Positions 25,864 through 34,732 of a stretch of DNA of 36,186 nt are shown here, piece after piece. Both the position numbers and the translations under genes were made by a program. Position 1 is the stretch's first letter, and every line of letters starts with the position of its first letter. The notes under the pieces were generated by a model. That model saw only the letters and a program-made list of their open reading frames with translations. It was not told the DNA's origin and searched no databases. The stretch lies in NCBI GenBank assembly GCA_937949525.1, contig CALEDT010000013.1, positions 1 through 36,186 on the forward strand, in the 5' to 3' direction. This stretch comes from an uncultured Burkholderiales bacterium. Its GTDB lineage: Bacteria; Pseudomonadota; Gammaproteobacteria; Burkholderiales; Thiobacillaceae.

Positions 25864-25949
25864 GGCATACTCCAGATTCGGATGGAGATGGACTCCATGG
25901 AGGCACCACGCCCAAGCGCGGCCATCGCGCCCGGGCCGACGAAAGACGA

Positions 25950-26189
25950 TTACTTGTTGAGATGGGCGTTGACGTAATCGACCGCCTGCTGGACCGTGGT
26001 GATCTTCTCGGCTTCCTCATCCGGAATCTCGCACTCGAACGCCTCCTCCAGTGCCATCACCAACTCCACCGTGTCGAGAGAGTCGGCACCCAGGTCATCC
26101 ACGAAGGAAGATTCCAGCTTCACATCGGCTTCATTGGCGCCCAGCTGCTCGGCGACGATCTTCTTGACACGCTGTTCGATATCACTCAT
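25950..26189 (-). CDS. acpP: Acyl carrier protein
   Basis: A 79-residue acidic protein carrying acyl chains on a 4'-phosphopantetheine. The attachment serine is Ser37 in [33 protein letters not shown] and [17 protein letters not shown] are standard ends. ATG 26189 has GGGAG upstream. A separate promoter candidate just upstream fits the need for high ACP levels. Confidence 0.97.
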   Translation of the reverse strand: MSDIEQRVKKIVAEQLGANEADVKLESSFVDDLGADSLDTVELVMALEEAFECEIPDEEAEKITTVQQAVDYVNAHLNK

Positions 26190-26224
26190 GTAGAACTCCC
26201 TACGGGTAGGAAAAAAGCGGAGGC

Positions 26225-26253
26225 ATTCTAGCAGCCCCGTGCGGTTATTTCAT
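26225..26253 (-). promoter_or_regulatory. Putative acpP promoter
   Basis: On the minus strand, ATGAAA (26253-26248) and TAGAAT (26230-26225), 17 bp apart, match the sigma-70 hexamers at 4 and 5 of 6 positions. Transcription would begin near 26218, leaving about 29 nt before the acpP ATG. It sits in the 107-bp gap after fabG. Confidence 0.5.
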
Positions 26254-26296
26254 CGCTGCGAGCTTGCTGCGGATGCCCGCAACCAGCCACGCAGCA

Positions 26297-27052
26297 TCAA
26301 TCCATGTACAGGCCGCCGTTGACGTGCAACGTGGTGCCGGTGACGTAACCCGCGCCTTCGCTGGCGAGATAGGCGACGGCACGCGCGATGTCCCCGGCCG
26401 AGCCCAGGCGGCCCAGCGGTATGCGCTCCAGCAGCCGGGCGCGCGCCGCTTCCGGCAGGGCGCGGGTCATGTCGGTGTCGATGAAGCCGGGCGCGACGCA
26501 GTTGACCGTGATGCCGCGGCTGCCGACCTCCTGCGCCAGCGACTTGGAGAAACCGATCATGCCCGCCTTGGCCGCGGCGTAATTGGTCTGCCCGGCATTG
26601 CCGGCCACGCCGACCACCGAAGCGATACTGATGATGCGGCCGTAGCGCGCCTTCATCATCGGCCGCAGCACCGCGCGCGACATGCGGAATACGGAGGCGA
26701 GATTGGTATCCATGATCGCCTGCCACTCCTCGTCCTTCATGCGCATCAACAGGTTGTCGCGCGTGATGCCGGCGTTGTTGACCAGGATGTCGATGCGCCC
26801 GTGGCGCTTGACGAGTTCGTCGACCAGGGCATCGACTTCGGTGGCGACGGTCACGTCCAGTTTGACGCCTTCGCCACGGTAGCCGGCTGCCGCCAGGTCG
26901 GCACCGATGGCGGCGGCACCGGCCTCACTGGTGGCGGTGCCGACCACGGTCGCTCCGGTGCCGGCCAGTTCGTGCAGGATGGCCTTGCCGATACCGCGCG
27001 ACGCGCCGGTGACCAAAGCGACCCTGGATTGCGTATTGCCCTGCTCAGTCAT
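26297..27052 (-). CDS. fabG: 3-oxoacyl-ACP reductase
   Basis: A 251-residue short-chain dehydrogenase that reduces 3-oxoacyl-ACP with NADPH. VALVTGASRGIGKAIL is the cofactor loop (about residues 11-26), DILVNNAGITRDNLLMRMKD is a FabG signature, and the catalytic Ser, Tyr and Lys are in SIASVVGVAGNAGQTNYAAA and the following KAGMIGFSK. PGFIDTDMTRALPE and GTTLHVNGGLYM complete the fold. It overlaps fabD by 8 bp. Confidence 0.96.
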   Translation of the reverse strand: MTEQGNTQSRVALVTGASRGIGKAILHELAGTGATVVGTATSEAGAAAIGADLAAAGYRGEGVKLDVTVATEVDALVDELVKRHGRIDILVNNAGITRDNLLMRMKDEEWQAIMDTNLASVFRMSRAVLRPMMKARYGRIISIASVVGVAGNAGQTNYAAAKAGMIGFSKSLAQEVGSRGITVNCVAPGFIDTDMTRALPEAARARLLERIPLGRLGSAGDIARAVAYLASEGAGYVTGTTLHVNGGLYMD

Positions 27053-27992
27053 GGTTCCGTTCCTGGTTGATGCGGTTCATCGTCTCATCCAACGCCGCGA
27101 CATCGCTCAACGCAACGCCGGGCACGGCATCGAGGATGCGCTTGTTGAGCCCGGCCAGCACCTTGCCGGGGCCGCATTCCGCGATCAGGCCGATGCCACG
27201 ACCGGCGATGGCGCGCACGCTCTCCACCCAACGCACCGGGCTGTGCAGTTGGCGTACCAGCGCGTCGCGGATCGCCGCCGGCGTGGCGTGCTCGGCGACA
27301 TCCGCGTTGTGCAGCACGGCCACGGCCGGCGCGCGCAGCTCGATCGTGGCCAGCGCCTCGGCCAGACGTTCGGCGGCCGGGCGCATCAACGCACAGTGCG
27401 ACGGCACCGACACCGGCAGCGGCAGCGCGCGCTTCGCGCCGTACTCCCTGGCCAACGCACAGGCGCGCTCCACCGCAGCGCGCGCGCCGGCGATCACCAC
27501 CTGGCCCGGGGCATTGAAATTGACCGGCTCCAGCACTTCGTCACCGGCCGCCCGTACGCACAGCGCGCGCACCGCATCGTCGTCCACTCCGAGAATCGCG
27601 GCCATGCCGCCGACCCCCTCCGGCACCGCCGCCTGCATCGCCTCGGCACGCAGGCGCACCAGGCGCACGGCATCGGCGAAGCCCAACGCCTCGGCACACA
27701 CCAGGGCGGTGTACTCGCCCAGACTGTGGCCGGCCATCACGTCTGGCACCGGACCGCCCCGCTCGCGCCACAGCCGATAGACCGCGACACCGGCGGCCAG
27801 CATCGCCGGCTGCGTGTTGACCGTCTGGTTGAGTTCTTCCGTCGGCCCCTGCGTGACCAGTTGCCACAAGTCGAAACCGAGCAGGTCGCCCGCTTGCACG
27901 AACGTGTCGCGCACGACGGCAGCCTCGCCGTAGGCGGCCATCATGCCTACGCTCTGCGAGCCCTGACCGGGAAAGGTGAAGGCAAATTGCAT
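27045..27992 (-). CDS. fabD: Malonyl-CoA:ACP transacylase
   Basis: A 315-residue transacylase that loads malonyl groups onto ACP. MQFAFTFPGQGSQSVGMM is the standard start. The nucleophile is Ser90 in MAGHSLGEYTALVCAEAL, the catalytic histidine is in PVSVPSHCALMRPAAERL, and VVIAGARAAVERA and ECGPGKVLAGLNKRI are family segments. It starts 2 bp after fabH ends and overlaps fabG by 8 bp. Confidence 0.96.
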   Translation of the reverse strand: MQFAFTFPGQGSQSVGMMAAYGEAAVVRDTFVQAGDLLGFDLWQLVTQGPTEELNQTVNTQPAMLAAGVAVYRLWRERGGPVPDVMAGHSLGEYTALVCAEALGFADAVRLVRLRAEAMQAAVPEGVGGMAAILGVDDDAVRALCVRAAGDEVLEPVNFNAPGQVVIAGARAAVERACALAREYGAKRALPLPVSVPSHCALMRPAAERLAEALATIELRAPAVAVLHNADVAEHATPAAIRDALVRQLHSPVRWVESVRAIAGRGIGLIAECGPGKVLAGLNKRILDAVPGVALSDVAALDETMNRINQERNHD

Positions 27993-27994
27993 GA

Positions 27995-28951
27995 TCAGAA
28001 CCTCGCCAGAACCGAACCCCAGGTGAAACCGCCGCCGAAAGCCTCCATCAGCAGCAGTTCGCCGCGCTGGATGCGGCCTTCGCGCACGGCGGTGTCGAGC
28101 GCCAGCGGAATGGATGCGGCCGAGGTGTTGCCGTGACGGTCGACGGTCATCACCACGCGTTCCATGCCCATGCCCAGTTTGCGCGCGGTGGCCTGGATGA
28201 TGCGGATGTTGGCCTGATGCGGCACCAGCCAGTCGATGTCGTGCTTGCCCAGACCGTTGGCCTCCAGCGTCTCGTCGACGATGGCGTCGAGCGTGTTGAC
28301 CGCCATCTTGAACACCGCATTGCCGGACATGCGCATGTAGCAGGCGCCCTCCTTCTTCAGCGACACGCCACCGTCGACGAACAGCAGATCCTGATAGCGG
28401 CCGTCGGCATGCAGGTGCGTGGCGACGATGCCCGGCGTATCGGCGGCGCGCAGCACCACGGCGCCGGCGCCGTCACCCCACAGGATACAGTTGCTGCGGT
28501 CGGTCCAGTCGGTGATGCGCGAAAGGGTTTCGGCACCGACCACCAACGCGCTTTCCACCTGGCCGGAGCGGATGAACTGGTGCGCCACGGACAACGCGTA
28601 GACGAAGCCGCTGCACACCGCCTGCACGTCGAACGCCGGGCAGGCATTGATGATGCCCAGCTTGGCTTGGAGCACGCAGGCGGTACTCGGAAACACACGG
28701 TCCGGCGTGGTGGTGGCGACCACGATCAGGCCGATGTCGCCGGCTTCCATGCCGGATGCCTCCAGCGCCCGTTCGGCCGCGCGCAGCGCCAGGTCGCTGG
28801 TCAGCTCGCCATCCGCAGCCAGGTGGCGTTGACGGATGCCGGTGCGCTCCTCGATCCACGCGCTGGTGGTATCGATGCGCGTCTCCAGTTCGGCGTTGGT
28901 GAGGATGCGTGCCGGCAGGTAACTGCCGGTGCCGATGATGCGGGCATGCAC
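27995..28951 (-). CDS. fabH: 3-oxoacyl-ACP synthase III
   Basis: A 318-residue initiating condensing enzyme joining acetyl-CoA and malonyl-ACP (E. coli 317). GTG 28951 gives [20 protein letters not shown] and lies 2 bp after the plsX stop; the open frame runs upstream only through plsX. Cys113 is in [14 protein letters not shown], the histidine in [12 protein letters not shown] and the asparagine in [15 protein letters not shown], forming the Cys-His-Asn triad. [18 protein letters not shown] is the family N-terminal signature. Confidence 0.96.
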   Translation of the reverse strand: MHARIIGTGSYLPARILTNAELETRIDTTSAWIEERTGIRQRHLAADGELTSDLALRAAERALEASGMEAGDIGLIVVATTTPDRVFPSTACVLQAKLGIINACPAFDVQAVCSGFVYALSVAHQFIRSGQVESALVVGAETLSRITDWTDRSNCILWGDGAGAVVLRAADTPGIVATHLHADGRYQDLLFVDGGVSLKKEGACYMRMSGNAVFKMAVNTLDAIVDETLEANGLGKHDIDWLVPHQANIRIIQATARKLGMGMERVVMTVDRHGNTSAASIPLALDTAVREGRIQRGELLLMEAFGGGFTWGSVLARF

Positions 28952-28953
28952 GG

Positions 28954-29988
28954 TCAAGCCGGCTCTCCTTGCTCGGGTTGGATGCGATGTGCGCCGATCT
29001 GCTCGGCGATGCGCCGCAGCAAACCGCCGCGCACCTCTTCGGCCGCCTTGGCCACGGCCTGCTCGAACGAAAACGCATCGGCGGAACCATGGCTCTTGAT
29101 GATGACGCCGTTCAGCCCGAGCAGACTGGCACCATTGTAACGACGCGGATCCAGTTTGCGCTTGAACGCGCGCAGCACCGGCAGCGCCGCCAGCCCGGCC
29201 AGGCGGGTCAGCGGATTGCGGCGGAACTCGCCGCGCAACTGGTCGGCGATGAGCTTGGCCAGACCCTCCGACGTCTTCAGCGCGACGTTGCCGACGAAGC
29301 CGTCGCACACCACGACATCGACGGTGCCCTGGTAGATGTCGTCGCCCTCGACGTTGCCGTGAAAATTGAGCGGGCTGGCGCGCAACAGATCGGCCGCACG
29401 TTTGACCACGTCGTTGCCCTTGATCTCTTCCTCGCCGATGTTGAGCAGACCGACGCTCGGGCGTTCCTTGTGCTCGACCGCAGCAACCAGCGCCGCGCCC
29501 ATCACGCCGAACTGGTACAGGTGTTCGGGCTCGCAGTCGACATTGGCACCCAGATCGAGCATATAGGTCTTGCCGCGCCGCGACGGCAGGGTCGTGGCGA
29601 TCGCCGGACGGTCGATGCCGGGCAGGGTCTTGAGCACGAAGCGGGATACCGCCATCAACGCGCCGGTGTTGCCGGCAGATACGCCCGCATCCGCCTCGCC
29701 GCGCTTGACCAGGTCGGCGGTCACGCGCATGGAGGAATCCTTCTTGCCGCGCAGCGCCACCGCCAGCGCGTCATCCATCTTCACCACCTCGCTGGCATGG
29801 TGGATGCGCAGGCGCGGGCCGACCGCGGCCCGGTGCGCCTTCAGCTCGGCGGCAATGGCGTCCTGCAGGCCCACCAGCACGATGTTGACATCCACCTCGC
29901 GCCGCAGGAAGGCCAGCGCCGCCTTGACCGTGACATGGGGGCCGTGGTCGCCGCCCATGGCGTCGATGGCGATGGTGATGTCGCGCAT
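28954..29988 (-). CDS. plsX: Phosphate acyltransferase PlsX
   Basis: A 344-residue peripheral membrane enzyme that turns acyl-ACP into acyl-phosphate for phosphatidate synthesis. [20 protein letters not shown] is the classic start. [55 protein letters not shown] and [20 protein letters not shown] are conserved substrate-site segments. It is between rpmF (47 bp upstream) and fabH (2 bp downstream), as in E. coli. Confidence 0.96.
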   Translation of the reverse strand: MRDITIAIDAMGGDHGPHVTVKAALAFLRREVDVNIVLVGLQDAIAAELKAHRAAVGPRLRIHHASEVVKMDDALAVALRGKKDSSMRVTADLVKRGEADAGVSAGNTGALMAVSRFVLKTLPGIDRPAIATTLPSRRGKTYMLDLGANVDCEPEHLYQFGVMGAALVAAVEHKERPSVGLLNIGEEEIKGNDVVKRAADLLRASPLNFHGNVEGDDIYQGTVDVVVCDGFVGNVALKTSEGLAKLIADQLRGEFRRNPLTRLAGLAALPVLRAFKRKLDPRRYNGASLLGLNGVIIKSHGSADAFSFEQAVAKAAEEVRGGLLRRIAEQIGAHRIQPEQGEPA

Positions 29989-30035
29989 GATCGATCAGCC
30001 ACGGCGGCAGCGGCCATGGCCAACAGGCCGATGGA

Positions 30036-30221
30036 TCAGCCGTTGTCGTCCTTGCCGGCGATGACCTTGCGGCCGCGGTAGTAGCCGTTGGGGCTGATGT
30101 GATGGCGCAGATGCACTTCGCCGGTGATCGGCTCCACGGCGGTGGGCGGGTTGCTCAGAAAGTCGTGGGCGCGATGCATGCCGCGCTTGGACGGAGACTT
30201 CTTGTTCTGTTGGACGGCCAT
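30036..30221 (-). CDS. rpmF: 50S ribosomal protein L32
   Basis: A 61-residue ribosomal protein. [20 protein letters not shown] is the conserved N-terminus, and [20 protein letters not shown] the second half. The zinc-binding cysteines found in some L32 forms are absent, so this is the C-minus type usual in gammaproteobacteria. It sits between yceD and plsX, the common arrangement. Confidence 0.95.
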   Translation of the reverse strand: MAVQQNKKSPSKRGMHRAHDFLSNPPTAVEPITGEVHLRHHISPNGYYRGRKVIAGKDDNG

Positions 30222-30250
30222 GTCTTAACTCCTGTTCATTCAATACTCGA

Positions 30251-30736
30251 TCACACCTTCCACGTTACCGCGGCTGCGCACGCACCATCGGCATGGCGCG
30301 GCACCGCCGGCAGGCTCAGCAATATCTCGTCCTCGACCAAGGCCGGCAGGTCCATGTGGCGTTCCGCGACCAGGGCGTCCAGCAAGGGGTCGTCCCTTTC
30401 CCAGCGCGCCAGTTCGGCCTCGTCACGGGCCACCGGCAGCACGCTGAGCAGCGACACGGCATGCACGAATTCGCCCAGACAACGCTGACACACCAGATGC
30501 AGCGTGGCGCAAACTTCCAGGCGCAACACCGGTCGACCTCGTTCAGTCGCGCCGGAGAGCCGGTATTGCACCGCACCATCCTCCGGTCGCAAACTATCGG
30601 CCAAACGCGGCAGCAGCCCGGCATCCAGCACACCCGATTCGCTCGCGCCGGAGCGGGCGAAGTGCAGGCTGTCTCCCGAAAACACCGTTTGGCGTGCGAT
30701 CCGTGCAGAGATAAGCCGCGAATGGTAAGCTTGCAC
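30251..30736 (-). CDS. yceD: YceD/DUF177-family protein, C-terminal tail missing
   Basis: A protein of about 161 residues of the DUF177 family, linked to rRNA handling by its constant place before rpmF. ATLHLVCQRCLGEFVHAVSL carries the conserved CxxC, and ALVEDEILLSLPAVPRHADG the second signature. The family normally continues about 30 residues more to a tail ending like NPFAVLASLK; here the protein stops soon after the second signature and rpmF begins 29 bp later. The start is uncertain: GTG 30736 best matches the E. coli N-terminus in length, and GTG 30766, with GGAG upstream, is an alternative. Confidence 0.8.
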   Translation of the reverse strand: MQAYHSRLISARIARQTVFSGDSLHFARSGASESGVLDAGLLPRLADSLRPEDGAVQYRLSGATERGRPVLRLEVCATLHLVCQRCLGEFVHAVSLLSVLPVARDEAELARWERDDPLLDALVAERHMDLPALVEDEILLSLPAVPRHADGACAAAVTWKV

Positions 30737-30779
30737 GTTCTTTTTGTCAAAAAACGATGCCACCACAAAGGCTCCGAGC

Positions 30780-32198
30780 GTGATCAAAAAGATACTCATC
30801 GCCAACCGAGGCGAAATCGCCGTGCGCATCGTGCGCGCCTGCAAGGAGATGGGCATCAAGTCGGTGGCCATCTACACCGATGCCGACCGGCATGCGCTGC
30901 ACGTCAAGAAGGCCGACGAGTCCTACAACATCGGCTCCGATCCGGTGCTCGGCTATCTCAACGCGCACAACATCGTCAACCTGGCGGTCGCCTCCGGCTG
31001 TGACGCGCTGCACCCCGGCTACGGCTTCCTGTCGGAGAACCCGGTGCTGGCGGAAGTGTGCGCGCGCCGGGGCATCAAGTTCATCGGTCCGTCGCCCAAG
31101 GTGATCACGCGCATGGGCGACAAAATCCAGGCGCGCCAGGCCATGATCAAGGCTGGCATCCCGGTGGTGCCCGGCTCGGATCACAATCTGGAGAGCGCCC
31201 AGGAGGCGCTGGCGCTGGCGCGCAGGATCGGCTACCCGGTGATGCTCAAGGCCACCAACGGTGGCGGCGGGCGCGGCATCCGCCGCTGCGATTCCGACGA
31301 CGAGCTGGTGAAGAACTATGACCGCGTGGTGTCCGAGGCGAGCAAGGCGTTCGGCAAGCCGGAGGTGTTTCTCGAACGCTGCGTGGTCAATCCCAAACAC
31401 ATCGAAGTGCAGGTGCTGGGCGACAGCCACGGCAGTTGCGTGCATTTGTACGAGCGGGACTGCTCCATCCAGCGACGCAACCAGAAACTGATCGAAATCG
31501 CGCCTTCGCCGCAACTGACCGACGCGCAACGCGAGTACATCGGCAAGCTGGCGGTGCGCGCCGCCAAGGCCGTGGGCTACGAGAACGCTGGCACCGTGGA
31601 ATTCCTGCTGGATAGCGACAACCAGTTCTATTTCATGGAAATGAACACCCGCCTGCAGGTGGAACACACGGTGACCGAGAACATCACCGGCATCGACATC
31701 GTGCAGGAGCAGATCCGCATCGCCAACGGCCTGCCGCTGCAATACCGGCAGGACGGCATCCGCTACCGCGGCTATGCCATGGAATTCCGCATCAACGCCG
31801 AGGATCCGAAGAACGGTTTCCTGCCCAGCTTCGGCCGCATCACGCGCTACTACGCGCCAGGCGGTCCTGGCGTGCGCACCGACGCGGCGATGTACTCCGG
31901 CTACACCATCCCGCCTTACTACGACTCGATGTGCGCCAAGCTGACGGTGTGGGCGCTGACCTGGGAAGGCGTGATCGAGCGCGGTCGGCGCGCCCTGGAC
32001 GACATGGGCGTCTATGGCGTGAAGACCACGATTCCGTATTACCAGGAGATCCTGAAGAACCCGGAATTCCGCTCCGGGAGGTTCAACACCGGCTTCGTCG
32101 AGGCGCATCCGGAATTGTTGAACTACGCCGTGCGCCACCCTCCGGAGATGGTCGCTGCCGCCATTTCCGCTGCCATCGCCGCCCATCTGGGCATTTGA
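30780..32198 (+). CDS. pycA: Biotin carboxylase subunit of two-subunit pyruvate carboxylase
   Basis: A 472-residue AccC-like ATP-grasp enzyme that carboxylates biotin. GTG 30780 gives MIKKILIANRGEIAVRIVRA; a TTG 12 codons upstream is possible. ALHPGYGFLSENPVLAEV, MLKATNGGGGRGIRRCD (the ATP lid), HIEVQVLGDSHGSCVHLYER and FYFMEMNTRLQVEHTVTENI (catalytic Arg) are conserved. The next gene is a carboxyltransferase/biotin carrier rather than accB, so the pair is read as PycA-PycB making oxaloacetate from pyruvate, not as acetyl-CoA carboxylase. It is divergent from yceD with 43 bp between starts. Confidence 0.88.
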   Translation: MIKKILIANRGEIAVRIVRACKEMGIKSVAIYTDADRHALHVKKADESYNIGSDPVLGYLNAHNIVNLAVASGCDALHPGYGFLSENPVLAEVCARRGIKFIGPSPKVITRMGDKIQARQAMIKAGIPVVPGSDHNLESAQEALALARRIGYPVMLKATNGGGGRGIRRCDSDDELVKNYDRVVSEASKAFGKPEVFLERCVVNPKHIEVQVLGDSHGSCVHLYERDCSIQRRNQKLIEIAPSPQLTDAQREYIGKLAVRAAKAVGYENAGTVEFLLDSDNQFYFMEMNTRLQVEHTVTENITGIDIVQEQIRIANGLPLQYRQDGIRYRGYAMEFRINAEDPKNGFLPSFGRITRYYAPGGPGVRTDAAMYSGYTIPPYYDSMCAKLTVWALTWEGVIERGRRALDDMGVYGVKTTIPYYQEILKNPEFRSGRFNTGFVEAHPELLNYAVRHPPEMVAAAISAAIAAHLGI

Positions 32199-32213
32199 GA
32201 CGGACGAACCGCC

Positions 32214-34070
32214 ATGCCTCAAATCAAGATATCCGAGCTGGTCCTGCGCGACGGTCACCAGTCCCTGATCGCCACCCGTATGCGTACCGAGGACATGCTG
32301 CCGATCTGCGCCAAACTCGACCGCGTCGGCTTCTGGTCGCTGGAAGCCTGGGGTGGCGCCACTTTCGACGCCTGTGTGCGCTTTTTGAAGGAAGACCCCT
32401 GGGAACGCCTGAAGAAGCTGCGCGCGGCGCTGCCCAACACGCGCATCAACATGTTGCTGCGTGGCCAGAACCTGCTGGGCTATCGCCATTACGCCGACGA
32501 TGTGGTGCGCGCCTTCGTGCAGAAGGCGGCCGACAACGGCGTCGACGTGTTCCGCGTGTTCGACGCGATGAACGACACGCGCAACATGCGCGTGTCCATC
32601 GAGGCAGTGAAAAAGGCCGGCAAACACGCGCAGGGCGCGATCTCCTACACCGTCAGCCCGGTGCATGACATCGCCTACTTCGTCGCCATGGCGCGCACGC
32701 TGGCCGACATGGGCGTCGACTCCATCGCCATCAAAGACATGGCCGGACTGCTGACGCCCTACGTCGCCTACGATCTGGTCAAGGCCATCAAGGCAGCGGT
32801 GGACCTGCCGGTCAATACGCACAGCCATGCCACCGCCGGGCTTTCGACCATGGTGCATCTGAAGGCGGTCGAGGCGGGGGCGGATGTGATCGACTGCTGC
32901 ATCTCGGCGTTTTCCGAGGGCGCCAGCCACGCCACCACGGAGAGCATGGTCGCGGCCTTGCAGGGTTCCGGCTACGACACCGGGCTGGATCTGCCGTTGC
33001 TGCAGGAGATCGCCGCCTATTTCCGCGAGGTACGCAAGAAGTACTGGCAGTTCGAGATGGACGACCATTTCGTCGACACCCGCATTTTGCTGTCGCAGGT
33101 GCCCGGCGGCATGATCTCCAATCTCGCCAACCAGTTGAAGGAACAGGGCGCGCTCAACCGCATGGACGAAGTCATGGCGGAGATCCCCCGGGTGCGCGAG
33201 GATTTGGGTTATCCGCCGCTGGTCACACCGACTTCGCAGATCGTCGGCACCCAGGCGGTGCTCAACGTGCTCACCGGCGGGCGCTACAAATCCGTCACCA
33301 ACGAGGTCAAGAACTATCTGCTTGGCCGCTACGGCGCTGCGCCGGGCAAGGTCAACGAGGAAGTGCGCAAGCTCGCGGTCGGCAACCAGGAGGTCATCAC
33401 CTGCCGCCCGGCCGATCTGATCGGCGACGAGCTGGACAAACTGCGCACCGAAGCCGAGAGCCTGGCCAAGTGCGACGAGGACGTGCTGACCTACGCCATG
33501 TTCCCGGATCTGGGCCGCACCTTCCTGCAGGAGCGTGCCGCCGGCTCGCTGACGCCGGAACCGCTGCTGCCGCCCGAAGCCCGCCATGCCGCGGAAACCG
33601 GCGGTGCGCACTACGCACCCAACGAGTTCAAGGTCACGCTGCACGGCGAGACCTATCACATCCGGATCAAGGGCACCGGCCAGCCGGGCGAGGCCGAACG
33701 TCCGTTCTACGTGCATGTGGACGGCGTCGCCGAGGAAGTGCTGGTGGAAACCCTAGACGAGATCGAGGTGCGTCCGGCAGGCGGCACCGCCGGGCGCAAG
33801 AGCGCGGACAAGAAAGAAAGTGCCGCGGGCAAACGTCCCAAGCCCACCCATGCCGGCTGTGTGACCACCGCCATGCCCGGCACCATCGTCGACGTGCTGG
33901 TGCAGATCGGCCAGAAAGTCACTGCCGGCAGCGGCGTGCTGGTGATCGAGGCGATGAAGATGGAGAACGAGGTGCAGGCGCCGGTGTCCGGCAGTGTCAT
34001 CGGCATCTTCGTCGCCAAAGGCGACGCGGTGACCCCCGATCAGGTGCTGGTGGAGATACAACCCGAGTGA
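32214..34070 (+). CDS. pycB: Carboxyltransferase/biotin carrier subunit (PycB/OadA type)
   Basis: A 618-residue protein. Residues about 5-270 are the HMGL-like carboxyltransferase barrel: ISELVLRDGHQSLIATRMRT, LEAWGGATFDACVRFL, DVFRVFDAMNDTRNM, IKDMAGLLTPYVAYDL (metal and lysine site) and LPVNTHSHATAGLSTMVHLK. The middle is the conserved carboxylase domain. After a Lys/Ala-rich linker (about 525-540), the C-terminus is a biotinyl domain with AMKM at 580-583, so Lys582 carries biotin. OadA of the sodium-pumping decarboxylase looks the same, but no oadB or oadG is seen and a biotin carboxylase gene lies 15 bp upstream, favouring pyruvate carboxylase. Confidence 0.9.
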   Translation: MPQIKISELVLRDGHQSLIATRMRTEDMLPICAKLDRVGFWSLEAWGGATFDACVRFLKEDPWERLKKLRAALPNTRINMLLRGQNLLGYRHYADDVVRAFVQKAADNGVDVFRVFDAMNDTRNMRVSIEAVKKAGKHAQGAISYTVSPVHDIAYFVAMARTLADMGVDSIAIKDMAGLLTPYVAYDLVKAIKAAVDLPVNTHSHATAGLSTMVHLKAVEAGADVIDCCISAFSEGASHATTESMVAALQGSGYDTGLDLPLLQEIAAYFREVRKKYWQFEMDDHFVDTRILLSQVPGGMISNLANQLKEQGALNRMDEVMAEIPRVREDLGYPPLVTPTSQIVGTQAVLNVLTGGRYKSVTNEVKNYLLGRYGAAPGKVNEEVRKLAVGNQEVITCRPADLIGDELDKLRTEAESLAKCDEDVLTYAMFPDLGRTFLQERAAGSLTPEPLLPPEARHAAETGGAHYAPNEFKVTLHGETYHIRIKGTGQPGEAERPFYVHVDGVAEEVLVETLDEIEVRPAGGTAGRKSADKKESAAGKRPKPTHAGCVTTAMPGTIVDVLVQIGQKVTAGSGVLVIEAMKMENEVQAPVSGSVIGIFVAKGDAVTPDQVLVEIQPE

Positions 34071-34143
34071 ACGAGCCGGCAGCGGCTGGAGTCCCGGTCG
34101 CACGTTCGGCGCGGCCTTCCCTGTGCCCACGCCCGCCAATCCC

Positions 34144-34731
34144 ATGCGCCTCATCCTCGCCTCCACATCCCCCTACCGCCGCGAACTGCTCGCGCGCCTG
34201 GGCGTGCCGTTCGAAACGGTCGCACCCGAGGTCGACGAAACCCCGCTGCCGGGGGAATCCCCGGCCGACACGGCGATGCGCCTGTCCCTGCTGAAAGCGC
34301 AGGCGGTTGCCAGGCACCATCCCGACGCGCTGATCATCGGCTCCGACCAGGTGGCGCTGCTGGACGGCGAACAGCTCGGCAAGCCCGGCGACCACGCCAA
34401 CGCGGTGACGCAATTACGCCGGATGCGCGGCAAGACGCTGGAGTTCCATACCGCCCTGACCCTGCTCGATGCCGCCAGCGGCCGCGCGCAAACTGCCAAC
34501 GTGCCGGTACGGCTGGTCATGCGCAACTACAGTGATGCGCAGATCGAGGCCTATCTGCGCAAGGACCAGCCCTACAACTGCTGCGGCAGCGCGCGCAGCG
34601 AGTCGTTGGGCATTGCGCTGATCGCCCGTTTCGAGACCGAGGATCCCAATGCGCTGGTCGGTCTGCCGCTGATCAAGCTGACGGAAATGCTGGCCAACGA
34701 AGGGCTGGACGTGCTGACCTGGCCGGCTTGA
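34144..34731 (+). CDS. Maf-family nucleotide pyrophosphatase, YceF type
   Basis: A 195-residue Maf protein. MRLILASTSPYRRELLARLG is the standard start and gives the length of E. coli YceF (194); GTG 34123 is an alternative. LIIGSDQVALLDGEQLGKPG holds the catalytic aspartate, and PYNCCGSARSESLGIALIAR is typical of the YceF (m7GTP-type) subgroup rather than the dTTP-type YhdE. It probably clears modified nucleotides. In E. coli yceF is next to yceD; here pycA-pycB lie between. Confidence 0.9.
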   Translation: MRLILASTSPYRRELLARLGVPFETVAPEVDETPLPGESPADTAMRLSLLKAQAVARHHPDALIIGSDQVALLDGEQLGKPGDHANAVTQLRRMRGKTLEFHTALTLLDAASGRAQTANVPVRLVMRNYSDAQIEAYLRKDQPYNCCGSARSESLGIALIARFETEDPNALVGLPLIKLTEMLANEGLDVLTWPA

Positions 34732-34732
34732 T

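Noticed and set aside
25880-25905. Palindrome CTCCATGGAG and three ATGGA copies in the acpP-fabF gap
   Set aside because: Short and simple, no clear link to a promoter or start; likely chance.
30747-33716. A 989-codon open frame antisense to pycA-pycB
   Set aside because: The plus strand encodes two well-conserved enzymes here. Long antisense frames are expected in GC-rich genes with this codon use, and the antisense translation shows no domain.
30780-34070. Acetyl-CoA carboxylase or sodium-pumping oxaloacetate decarboxylase
   Set aside because: accB is absent and the second subunit has a full OadA-type carboxyltransferase; oadB and oadG are also absent. Pyruvate carboxylase of two subunits fits best.
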